Notes under the pieces: model-generated
Databases searched by the model: none
What the model saw: the letters and a program-made list of their open reading frames with translations, nothing else
What the model was told of the DNA's origin: nothing
DNA from: PMG-095 sp037200885
GTDB lineage: Bacteria > Myxococcota_A > Polyangia > Polyangiales > Polyangiaceae
Reading direction: 5' to 3'
DNA length: 64,000 bases
Assembly (NCBI GenBank): GCA_037200885.1
Contig: JBBCIN010000003.1
Span: 930,001-994,000 of the forward strand
Part shown: piece after piece, positions 9,609 to 16,973 of the stretch
Layout of the letters: every line of letters starts with the position of its first letter
Position numbering within the stretch: the stretch's first letter is position 1
Program-made: the position numbers and the translations under genes

Positions 9609-9740
9609 CCAGTGCCCCTTAGCGTGAGCGCGCCGCGCGGGACCAATAAGCGGACGCGAGCGCCAAAATTTTGGGTCGATCGAGCGCGCTGTGCTTTGGT
9701 GTCCCCGGCTCGACACGGAGCGAGTCGGAAGCAGGACAAT

Positions 9741-10298
9741 ATGGCGAATTTCTCGAGTCTTTTGCGACGAATCAAGGAACTTCAGACCGATATCCTGCGC
9801 TTGGCGCCGTACCGCGACATCGGCTTGGTGCCCAACCCCGGTGCGTCCGCGGGCGCGATTGCGGCCGTCGAAGGGCGCATCACGCATCGCCTCCCGCCCT
9901 CGTATCGAGAGTTTCTCGCGCAGCACGATGGCTGGCCGCGCTTCTTCGAGGGTGCCACGCTGCTGGGCACTGCCAATCTGGGCAAGCGCATGTACGACGA
10001 CATGGCGCGCGCCGCGTTCGAAGCCGCTGAAACACCGGTCCCCCACTTGGCCCCGCCGTCACGCACCCAGCGCGCGCCGATCGTTCCGTTCGGCATCGAC
10101 CTGCAAGGCACGACCCTCTTCGCCTTCAATCCGACCGTGACTCGCCCGGACGGCGAATGCGAGGTCGTGGCCTGGGTGAACGAAATCGGCGTCCGGCGCG
10201 ACTCGTTCGCGGGCTTCCTCGAGTTCGTGGTCGAGATGTGCGAGTCCGAGCTCGAGGGCTACCTCGTGCCGCGACACTCGCTCCGTCAATCCGCCTAA
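9741..10298 (+). CDS. SMI1/KNR4 (SUKH) family protein
   Basis: A 185-residue soluble protein. The core AVEGRITHRLPPSYREFLA followed by HDGWPRFFEGATLLG is the typical SMI1/KNR4 opening; a beta-strand region (VPFGIDLQGTTLFAFN) follows. SUKH proteins often serve as immunity proteins against polymorphic toxins, but many are solitary housekeeping-like proteins, and no toxin gene is adjacent. ATG 9741 has AGGA five bases upstream. It is divergent from the NuoH-like lipoprotein gene, with 132 bases between the starts that must contain both promoters. Confidence 0.8.
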   Translation: MANFSSLLRRIKELQTDILRLAPYRDIGLVPNPGASAGAIAAVEGRITHRLPPSYREFLAQHDGWPRFFEGATLLGTANLGKRMYDDMARAAFEAAETPVPHLAPPSRTQRAPIVPFGIDLQGTTLFAFNPTVTRPDGECEVVAWVNEIGVRRDSFAGFLEFVVEMCESELEGYLVPRHSLRQSA

Positions 10299-10303
10299 GG
10301 CAG

Positions 10304-10315
10304 GGGGGCGCCCCC
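10304..10315. other. Perfect GC palindrome downstream of the SMI1 gene
   Basis: GGGGGCGCCCCC lies 5 bases after the stop codon of the SMI1/KNR4 gene. It may help end transcription, although no T-run follows on either strand. The rest of 10316-10576 holds no gene that I can see. Confidence 0.35.
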
Positions 10316-10576
10316 ACTCCCGCAGCGCACCTCTCAACCCGCCAAAGTACCCACGCATCCCGTGGCAAGGTGCGCCGGTTGGCGAAACGCGTTGGCTCTC
10401 GCGGGCCGTCAGGGACGCCGAAGGCTGTGACGCGAATCGACCGGACGCGTGACCATCCCAAAAAAGGAAGGGCGACACTGTAGGCAGCCCGCGGGCCCTG
10501 CGGAAACCCGCGTGCAATCCTTTGACCTGGTTGACGCTGTGCGCCATGCTTACTTTAGCTCAGGGCTAGCAAAACC

Positions 10577-11185
10577 ATGGTCAGCGGTGAAATCTCGGAC
10601 AGCGCGCCTCCTTCGTCACCCCGGCGGATCATCAAGCGCTACTCGAACCGCAAGCTCTACGACACCAAGGGTTCGAGCTACGTCACGCTCCTGCAAATCG
10701 CGGAAATGATCCGCGAAGGCGAGGACGTACAGATCATCGACAACGCGACGAAGGAAGACAAAACCGACGTCACGCTGGCCCTGATCATTTCCGAAGAGCT
10801 GCGCACCAAGCCGCGCGGCATCCCGCTCTCCACGCTGAAAGCGCTGATTCGGAACAAGGGCGAGCGCATCCTCACCCAGCTGCGTGAGGGACCCATCGGA
10901 AAGCTGATGCCGGAGTCCCCCACGGGCTCCGCTCCCCCGCCCCCTCCCGTTTCAGTATCATCGGTGCCACCGGCACGAGAGGACGACGAGATGTCCCAAA
11001 GCAAAGAGGGCAAGGGGCTTCGAGCCACACTGGAACAGTGGCAGACCACGATCGATGAGCGAATTCGCGCAGTTTTGCCGAATTTCGCGGCATTTCGTGA
11101 CCTCGAACAAGAGGTAAAACGCCTTTCCGAACGCCTGGAAACCCTGGAACGGAATCAGGGAAAACCACCTGAAAATCGGGAATAG
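10577..11185 (+). CDS. phaR: Polyhydroxyalkanoate synthesis regulator (PhaR-type DNA-binding protein)
   Basis: A 202-residue protein with the N-terminal PHB/PHA accumulation regulator DNA-binding domain (RIIKRYSNRKLYDTKGSSYV, about residues 15-75). In known members this domain binds phasin and PHA promoters and senses PHA. A Pro-rich linker (about 115-130) separates it from a C-terminal helical, probably coiled-coil tail ending EVKRLSERLETLERN. No PHA synthase gene lies in the window, so a role as a more general regulator is possible. TTGACG at 10531-10536 could be part of its promoter, but the -10 region is poor. Confidence 0.85.
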   Translation: MVSGEISDSAPPSSPRRIIKRYSNRKLYDTKGSSYVTLLQIAEMIREGEDVQIIDNATKEDKTDVTLALIISEELRTKPRGIPLSTLKALIRNKGERILTQLREGPIGKLMPESPTGSAPPPPPVSVSSVPPAREDDEMSQSKEGKGLRATLEQWQTTIDERIRAVLPNFAAFRDLEQEVKRLSERLETLERNQGKPPENRE

Positions 11186-11187
11186 TT

Positions 11188-11199
11188 GGCCCCGGGGCC
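11188..11199. other. Perfect 12-base palindrome upstream of the ECF sigma gene
   Basis: GGCCCCGGGGCC lies between the PhaR-type gene stop and the sigma factor start. It could be an operator or a weak transcriptional pause hairpin; the sequence alone does not decide. Confidence 0.3.
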
Positions 11200-11210
11200 C
11201 GGTTGCCTCA

Positions 11211-11876
11211 GTGAACCCAATGAGCCGCAAAGTCAGCATCTCTGCGCGAGAATTCGAGAACGAGGCGATCGCTCAGCTGAGCGCCCTCCTCGGGGTCGCT
11301 TCACGCCTGACCCGGAACCCCGCGGACGCCCAAGATCTGGTGCAAGACACCTTGCTCAAGGCCATGCGCGCGCGCGATCAGTTCGAGGCCGGGACCAACA
11401 TGCGCGCTTGGCTTTTGCGCATCCTGACCAACACCTTCATCAATCGCTACCGCCGCGGCGGTCTCGAGCGCAGCGTGCTCGATGGACCGGACGCCGATCC
11501 GCTGGCGGACGGTTGGATCAGCGCCTCCACCATGGAGTCGATGCGCGATCCCGAATCGCAGGCCCTGCGCCCAATGCTCGAAAAGGAGATCAAGCGCATC
11601 TTGGATGAGCTCCCGGAAGAGTTCCGTTTGGCCGTCGTTCTGTCGGATGTCGAAGAGCTCTCCTACAAAGAAATCGCCGAGATCATGGGCTGCCCGATCG
11701 GCACGGTGATGTCGCGGCTGCACCGCGGTCGTCGCCTGCTCAAAGGCCGCTTGTACGAGCATGCACGGGCCCTCGGTATCGTCGGTCCAGAAGCACTCGT
11801 GGGGGATACGTCCGAGAAACAAGAACCGGTGATTGATCTGTCTCAGTACCGCGAAAAGCGAGTCGCCCGCTCATGA
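11211..11876 (+). CDS. ECF-type RNA polymerase sigma factor
   Basis: A 221-residue sigma-70 family protein of the extracytoplasmic function class. The region 2 motif is DAQDLVQDTLLKAMRA followed by WLLRILTNTFINRYRR, and the region 4 helix-turn-helix is SYKEIAEIMGCPIGTVMSRL. It would direct core polymerase to a small regulon when released by its anti-sigma factor. GTG 11211 is the longest start, with ATG 11220 (MSRKVSIS) equally likely. Its TGA overlaps the ATG of the next gene (ATGA), so sigma and anti-sigma are translationally coupled, the usual arrangement for keeping them stoichiometric. Confidence 0.92.
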   Translation: MNPMSRKVSISAREFENEAIAQLSALLGVASRLTRNPADAQDLVQDTLLKAMRARDQFEAGTNMRAWLLRILTNTFINRYRRGGLERSVLDGPDADPLADGWISASTMESMRDPESQALRPMLEKEIKRILDELPEEFRLAVVLSDVEELSYKEIAEIMGCPIGTVMSRLHRGRRLLKGRLYEHARALGIVGPEALVGDTSEKQEPVIDLSQYREKRVARS

Positions 11877-12706
11877 CCAGCTCTTGCCGTCAAATCGCGC
11901 CCTTGCTCGAAGCCTTCGGAGACGAAGAGCTCGCCTCTGACAAGCTGCTCGAAGTCGAGCAGCACTTGGTCGATTGCGACACCTGTGGTGAGCGCGTTCG
12001 GTTGAACCACGCTCTCCACGTCAGCGTGCGCAGCGCGGTGCGCGGCGCAGCCCCGGTGATGCCCGGCTTCGAAGAGCGCATCGCCGCCGCCCTACGCGCG
12101 GAAGCCTTGCGGGAGGAAACCGTCGACACCGTGGTCGAGCGTGAAGCCCAACACTCTCGCATGCTCTCCTGGCGCACCGTGGTGCCCGTAGCCGCCGCAG
12201 CCGCGCTGACCTTGGTGTGGGCCGCGTCTACCAGCAAACAACAAGCCCAGACTGAAGGCGGCGCGGTCGCCGCCCGCCTGGATACCGCCGATCAATTGCT
12301 GGAAGAGCTGGTCGACCACCACATGAACGCGCGCGGGCCGCAGGTCACCGAACCCGCCCTACTCAGCCAGCTCGAGCCGGAGGTGGGCGTGCCCTTGAAT
12401 TTGCCGAGCCTCAAGGCCTACGGCGCTCGCTGGGAAGGCGCCAACGTGGTGCCGGTCAGCAATCTGCACGCCGCATCGCTCCGCTACATGATGGGCGGCC
12501 GCCACGTCACGCTCTACGTTTACAACTCGACGCGCGTGCCGATCGAAAGCCGCCTCACCGCGCGCACCGTCCGCAACGAGCACGTCTATGTCGGCAGCCG
12601 CCGCGGCGTCTCCATCGCCGCCGCCGAACACCGCGGTGTCGGCTACGCGCTGGCCTCTGACTTGAACGACGACGAAAGCGCCGAGCTAGTCGCCGCCGTT
12701 TACTGA
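11873..12706 (+). CDS. Membrane-anchored zinc-finger anti-sigma factor
   Basis: A 277-residue protein with a cytoplasmic N-terminal anti-sigma zinc finger: HLVDCDTC (His-x3-Cys-x2-Cys) at about 32-39 within a helical bundle. One transmembrane segment (VVPVAAAAALTLVWAAS) lies near 103-119, and a periplasmic sensor of about 150 residues of unknown fold follows. It should hold the coupled ECF sigma at the membrane and release it upon an envelope signal. The C-terminal part (GGRHVTLYVYNST.., GVSIAAAEHRGVGYAL) resembles those of other RsiW/ChrR-like regulators in proteobacteria. It overlaps the sigma gene by 4 bases. Confidence 0.88.
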   Translation: MTSSCRQIAPLLEAFGDEELASDKLLEVEQHLVDCDTCGERVRLNHALHVSVRSAVRGAAPVMPGFEERIAAALRAEALREETVDTVVEREAQHSRMLSWRTVVPVAAAAALTLVWAASTSKQQAQTEGGAVAARLDTADQLLEELVDHHMNARGPQVTEPALLSQLEPEVGVPLNLPSLKAYGARWEGANVVPVSNLHAASLRYMMGGRHVTLYVYNSTRVPIESRLTARTVRNEHVYVGSRRGVSIAAAEHRGVGYALASDLNDDESAELVAAVY

Positions 12707-12821
12707 GCTCCCTCGCGAATCGAGCTCGTCGAGTTTGCATTCCAACTGCTCGTGCAACGAAGCGCCCCGCGACTCGCAAAATCGAGTTGAATTCCAACTC
12801 CGATTTTCAAAATTGATCGGG

Positions 12822-12848
12822 GGCGGGCTGCCTCGAGCAGAGCCCGCC
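12822..12848. terminator. Bidirectional hairpin between convergent genes
   Basis: GGCGGGCT and AGCCCGCC form a perfect 8-base stem around an 11-base loop, between the anti-sigma stop (12706) and the ggt stop (12878). No T-tail is present, as is common for terminator-like hairpins in GC-rich genomes. A small inverted repeat, GAGTTG..CAACTC, sits just before it. Confidence 0.5.
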
Positions 12849-12877
12849 GTCGTCGATGCTGGCTGCCCTGATTGAGG

Positions 12878-14536
12878 TCATTGAGCGAGGGCGCTACCGA
12901 ATTTGCGCGGATCCGCCGCCGCGCTGACCACGCCGTCATCGACCGCGATGATCTGCACCGCGCTCGGGTTCTGCTTCATGATTTCCGTCACTTCTCCGCG
13001 CCACGCCAGATCGTCCAAGAGCGATTTCTCGGCGCCCGTTTCGAGCATCATGCTCGGCCCTGAACTGGGCACTGCGAAGCGCGGCAGCTTCACCAGCGCG
13101 GCCGGCGAGAGACCGAATGCAAGCCGCTGAAGCAGGAGCTGCGTGACGTTGGTCGCGATCAGCGGACCGCCCGAGCCGCCGAGAGCGAACACCACTTTGC
13201 CGTCTTTCACCACCAAGGTTGGCGTCATGCTCGACACGGGACGAGCGCCCGCGCGTGGGCGATTCGGGCTCTGGGTTAGGCCGAACGGAGCGACATCTTT
13301 TTGCTTCGTGAAATCGTCCAGCTGGTCATTGAGCACGATGCCGCTCGAAGGCGCGCTCAGCTTGGCGCCGAACGCGTTGTTCACGGTGGTCGTGATCGAG
13401 GCCACGTTGCCCTCGGCGTCGATCACCAGCAAATGATGCGTTCCGTGCTCGTTTTCCTGGAAACGCGGCACGGCCTGCGTGCGCTCGGTGGAGATCGAGC
13501 GCTTGCGCGCGGCAAGCCGCTGCGGGTCCAGCAGCGCAGGTACATCGGGTTTCTCGAAATCGGGATCGCCCAAGAAGCGCATGCGATCGGACAACGCGCC
13601 ACGCATGGCTTCGGCCAGCGTGTGCTGAAAGACGCCCGTGCCCTGCCCGAAGCGCTGCAGCTCGGCCTTCGAAAACATGCTCAGGGCCTCTGCCACCATC
13701 AGCCCTCCCGCTGACGGCAACGGCATCGTGTACACGTCGTAGCCTTCCCAGCTCACGTGGATCGCTTGCCGCGATACGGGGCGATAGTCGCGCAGCTCAA
13801 CCGCGCTGAGCGCGCCGCCTTTGGCCTGCGCGGTCGCAATCAGCTCGCGCCCGAGCTCGCCTTCATACAGCGGAGCTTTGCCCTCCAGCGCGACTCGTCG
13901 CAGGGTCCGAGCGAGTTTCGGATTTTTCAGCGATTTGCCGGCTAGAATTGGCTTGCCCCCGGGGAAGAACAAGCTCGCGAGGCCCACATCGGTCCAGGCC
14001 AACTTCGACCACGGCGACGCGGCGGCATTGCTCAAATGCTGGCTCACCGCAAAACCGGTTTCGGCCACGTGCGCTGCCGGCGAGACCACGTCACGCCATG
14101 GCCGCTTACCCAAATCATGTTGCAGCTGCCATAGCCCGGCGAGCTCACCGGGCACGCCCGTGGCGCGCGCGCGTTCCTCCGGCTTGAACGGTCGCGCCTC
14201 GAATGCCGCCACGTCGATCGCGGCCGGCGCGGTCTCGCGAAAATCGAGCACGTATGGCTCGCGCGTGGCGGCGCGCCAAACCATCGCAAAGCCGCCGCCG
14301 CCGAGACCGCTCGAGCTCGGACTGGCGATGCCCGCGACGAGTACGGCGCGCACGATCGCGTCCACCGCGTTGCCGCCCGCCGCGAGCTCGGCCAAGCCCT
14401 CGCGCGTGGACACCGCGTTCTCGGTGGCTACCGCAACGTGCGCGGGTTTGGCCTCGGCGTGACCTCCGGGCGCGGCGAGCACGAGCGCAATGGCGCACAG
14501 GCCGCCGCTCAACGGTATCAACCAGGGCCTACTCAT
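12878..14536 (-). CDS. ggt: Gamma-glutamyltranspeptidase (Ntn hydrolase precursor)
   Basis: A 552-residue exported enzyme that cleaves gamma-glutamyl bonds of glutathione and transfers or hydrolyses the glutamyl group. It starts with a signal peptide (LIPLSGGLCAIALVLAA). The large-subunit start ENAVSTREGLAELAAGGNAVDA is canonical in pattern, and the autoprocessing/nucleophile Thr is about residue 366 in HGTHH. The small subunit carries SITTTVNNAFG, SSGIVLNDQLDDF and the GGSGGP loop. ATG 14536 gives the signal peptide. It is divergent from glutathione synthetase (74 bases between the starts), which couples periplasmic breakdown and cytoplasmic synthesis of glutathione in one place. Confidence 0.95.
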   Translation of the reverse strand: MSRPWLIPLSGGLCAIALVLAAPGGHAEAKPAHVAVATENAVSTREGLAELAAGGNAVDAIVRAVLVAGIASPSSSGLGGGGFAMVWRAATREPYVLDFRETAPAAIDVAAFEARPFKPEERARATGVPGELAGLWQLQHDLGKRPWRDVVSPAAHVAETGFAVSQHLSNAAASPWSKLAWTDVGLASLFFPGGKPILAGKSLKNPKLARTLRRVALEGKAPLYEGELGRELIATAQAKGGALSAVELRDYRPVSRQAIHVSWEGYDVYTMPLPSAGGLMVAEALSMFSKAELQRFGQGTGVFQHTLAEAMRGALSDRMRFLGDPDFEKPDVPALLDPQRLAARKRSISTERTQAVPRFQENEHGTHHLLVIDAEGNVASITTTVNNAFGAKLSAPSSGIVLNDQLDDFTKQKDVAPFGLTQSPNRPRAGARPVSSMTPTLVVKDGKVVFALGGSGGPLIATNVTQLLLQRLAFGLSPAALVKLPRFAVPSSGPSMMLETGAEKSLLDDLAWRGEVTEIMKQNPSAVQIIAVDDGVVSAAADPRKFGSALAQ

Positions 14537-14610
14537 GCCGGCGAGCCTAGCAAAATCGCGACGGAGCATTTGCTCGGCCGCTCGCGACGTGTGAGATTTG
14601 CGCCAACCAA

Positions 14611-15555
14611 GTGCGCATTCTCTTCGTGATGGACCCGGCCGAAACGATGACGGCCGACAAGGATACCACCTTCGCGTTCATTCGCGGCGCGATGGCGCGC
14701 GGGCATGAGTGCCTGCACTGCCTCCCGCGTGAGCTTTCCAACGAGGGCCGCGACGTCTTTGCGCGCGCTCGTTCGGTGAAAGTGAGCGAGCAAAAGCCGT
14801 ACGTCACCCTCGGTGCTGACGAGCGCTTCGAGGTCGCGAAGCTCGACGCGGTCTTCATCCGTAAAGATCCGCCCTTCGACGCCGGTTACCTGTACCTCAC
14901 CCAGGTCTTGGATCTGATCAAGGATCGCGTGCTGGTCATGAACGACCCGCGCGGCCTGCGCGACGCGAACGAAAAGCTGTTCACGTTTCAGTTCCTGGAG
15001 TTCATGCCGCGCTCCCTGGTCAGCGCAGAGCCCGCGCAAATCATCGCTTTCGTGGACAAAGTGGGCGGCACCGCCGTGCTCAAGCCGCTCGACGGCGCGG
15101 GCGGCGCGGGCGTCGTCGTGCTCACCAGCGGCGACCGCAACGTGCGCTCGATGGTCGACATCATGACCATGGAAGGCAAACGCCTCGCCATGGTGCAGGA
15201 ATACCAGCCCGCAATCCGCCAGGGCGACAAACGCATCCTGCTGCTCGATGGCGAACCTCTAGGCGCCATCTTGCGCGTCCCGCGCGAGGACGACGTGCGC
15301 GCCAACATCCACGCGGGCGGCCAAGTGCACGCCACCGAGCTCACCCCGCGCGAGCGCGAAATGGTCGCCGCCGTCGGCCCCAAACTGCGCGAACATGGCC
15401 TCTGGTTCGTCGGCCTCGACGTGATCGGCGAAAAGCTGATCGAAGTGAACGTCACCAGCCCCACCGGCATCCAGGAGCTCGGTCGCCACCAAGGCAAAAC
15501 CCCCGAGCAAGACGTGATCGCCTGGGCCGAAAAGCACGCGCTGGGTCGCAACTGA
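14611..15555 (+). CDS. gshB: Glutathione synthetase (ATP-grasp)
   Basis: A 314-residue cytosolic ligase joining gamma-glutamylcysteine and glycine with ATP. The N-terminal Rossmann-like part (RILFVMDPAETM, IRKDPPFDAGYLY) and the ATP-grasp domain (VLKPLDGAGGAGVV, RANIHAGGQVHATELT, GLDVIGEKLIEVNVTSPTG) are all typical of GshB. The length is normal. The start is GTG 14611, matching the conserved beginning of the family. The gene for the first enzyme (glutamate-cysteine ligase) is not in the window. Confidence 0.96.
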   Translation: MRILFVMDPAETMTADKDTTFAFIRGAMARGHECLHCLPRELSNEGRDVFARARSVKVSEQKPYVTLGADERFEVAKLDAVFIRKDPPFDAGYLYLTQVLDLIKDRVLVMNDPRGLRDANEKLFTFQFLEFMPRSLVSAEPAQIIAFVDKVGGTAVLKPLDGAGGAGVVVLTSGDRNVRSMVDIMTMEGKRLAMVQEYQPAIRQGDKRILLLDGEPLGAILRVPREDDVRANIHAGGQVHATELTPREREMVAAVGPKLREHGLWFVGLDVIGEKLIEVNVTSPTGIQELGRHQGKTPEQDVIAWAEKHALGRN

Positions 15556-15605
15556 CCTAGGCCGGAAATTTGGCCGCGCTGACCGCGATCCGCTAGGCCG
15601 GAGGC

Positions 15606-15911
15606 ATGACCCGGAAGTGTGAGCTGTGCGCGACCCTCAAGACTCGTGTTTCGGCGGCCGAGCATCGACCGACCAAGTTGCGGCGTGTCCTGATCGAAGA
15701 TCGCGTGGTCGCGCTGTGCGGCGCGCACGCGGAGCAGGTCAAGCGGCAAGCACCTGCGACCGTGGCGGCGCTACGCAAAGCCTTTACGGAGCGACGCGGG
15801 CAGCGTTCGCTGCTGGAGCGACGCGCGCCGCTCGATCGCCGCGCGTTTCCCGCGCGCCCGGAGGGCCGACGTGCCTCGAGTGGACGTCGCGCGAGCGACC
15901 ATAGCCAGTGA
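15606..15911 (+). CDS. Small Cys-containing basic protein, uncharacterised
   Basis: A 101-residue protein that I do not recognise. It opens with MTRKCELC and has a second C/H pair (LCGAHAEQV) at about 37-46, so a small zinc-binding finger is plausible. The last 40 residues are a basic, Arg-rich and probably disordered tail (LLERRAPLDRRAFPARPEGR). Its stop overlaps the start of the next gene (GTGA), which supports real translation. It could be a nucleic-acid-associated protein. Confidence 0.5.
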   Translation: MTRKCELCATLKTRVSAAEHRPTKLRRVLIEDRVVALCGAHAEQVKRQAPATVAALRKAFTERRGQRSLLERRAPLDRRAFPARPEGRRASSGRRASDHSQ

Positions 15912-16918
15912 GCGCGACTGAGCGGAACATTCATCTCGGGCTACTCGGCGCTTCGCTGGCGCTGGCCGTTTGGGTCTTTTGCGCACTGCCACACTCAGGC
16001 GAACCAGCAACTCAGCGTGCGTCGCGCTCTCCGGCGACGGACGAGCGCTCACCGCTTTCGATCATCCCACCGGGTTCCGCGTTGCTGCTCAGTGTCGATC
16101 TGCGCGGGTTCGCGCGCTCGCCACTCGGCGCGCTCATCGCCGAACGCCTCGGGCGCAGCGCTGGCACGAGCAAGCTCGTCAAATCGTGCGGCTTCGATCC
16201 GCTCGCGCGGCTCGATCAGTTGGCACTCGCGGTACCCAGCGCGGACATCGCAGCGCAGGAGCACGCCGAAGATTTCGGCATCGTCGCCTCTGGACGATTC
16301 AGCGCGACGGAGATCACGCGCTGCGCGACCGCCGCGATCACGGCGCGCGGCGGCGAGGCAATCCAAACCAGGCTGGGCAGCTTCGACTCGGTGCGCGACC
16401 GCAAAGCGAGCAGCGGCGAGATCGCCTCGAAAGACGGCCTCGTCGTCGTCAGCGGCGGCAGCTACTTCCGGGAACTGTTGGACTCGGCCGAAGGACACGC
16501 CGACACGCGCGAAGCCAGAGACGCGCGGCACGCTGAATTGAGGCGCGCGCTCGGAACGGGCGCGCTGCTCGCGACTTGGTCGCCCGGTGAGGGTTGGTTC
16601 GAGCGCGTCGCGGGCAGCGACGGCAATGCGCGGCTGTCACCCCTCAGCGCGCTCCAAACCGTGGCCGCGCGCGTCAACGTCGGACAAACGGCACAATTGC
16701 TCGTGTTGCTCGACTGCGCGGACAGCGACGGCGCGACGCGCATCTCGAGCTTGCTCAGCGAGTTGCGTTCGTCGCTCAACGCACTGCCCTTGGATCCCGC
16801 GCTCGCCCAGATCGCCACGCGCATCGCGGTCAGCCAAAGCGGGGCGCGCTTGAAGCTCGGACTCGAACTGAACCGAGCCGAGCTATCGCCCGTACTCGAC
16901 GCGCTGCTCGGTCCGTAA
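15908..16918 (+). CDS. Uncharacterised membrane-anchored protein
   Basis: A 336-residue protein with a short N-terminal hydrophobic segment (LGLLGASLALAVWVFCAL) that serves as signal anchor, followed by a periplasmic domain of mixed alpha/beta character (ALLLSVDLRGFARSPLG; LARLDQLALAVPS; GLVVVSGGSYFRELLD). Proteins of this kind, with an LSVD.. opening after the anchor and a repeat-like second half, are common in myxobacteria, and I know of no function for them. The GTG start overlaps the upstream stop (GTGA). The next gene, a DsbA-like lipoprotein, begins 55 bases downstream and may be cotranscribed. Confidence 0.6.
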   Translation: MSATERNIHLGLLGASLALAVWVFCALPHSGEPATQRASRSPATDERSPLSIIPPGSALLLSVDLRGFARSPLGALIAERLGRSAGTSKLVKSCGFDPLARLDQLALAVPSADIAAQEHAEDFGIVASGRFSATEITRCATAAITARGGEAIQTRLGSFDSVRDRKASSGEIASKDGLVVVSGGSYFRELLDSAEGHADTREARDARHAELRRALGTGALLATWSPGEGWFERVAGSDGNARLSPLSALQTVAARVNVGQTAQLLVLLDCADSDGATRISSLLSELRSSLNALPLDPALAQIATRIAVSQSGARLKLGLELNRAELSPVLDALLGP

Positions 16919-16973
16919 AGGCGAGTTTCGGCCCGTAGACGCGGCCTCGGCCGGGCGCTATGACGCATGAATC

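Noticed and set aside
9609..10046. Upstream extension of the NuoH-like lipoprotein frame
   Set aside because: It lies antisense to the SMI1/KNR4 gene and would bury the signal peptide; GTG 9608 has a good ribosome site.
8862..10298. A 478-codon open frame that includes the SMI1/KNR4 gene
   Set aside because: Only the part from ATG 9741 matches a family; the first 290 codons are an antisense shadow of the NuoH-like lipoprotein gene.
11170..11205. Possible ECF promoter (GGAAT with a downstream CGGTT) for the sigma gene
   Set aside because: The spacing is only roughly right and the -10 would be about 7 bases from the GTG start; the region is dominated by a GC palindrome.
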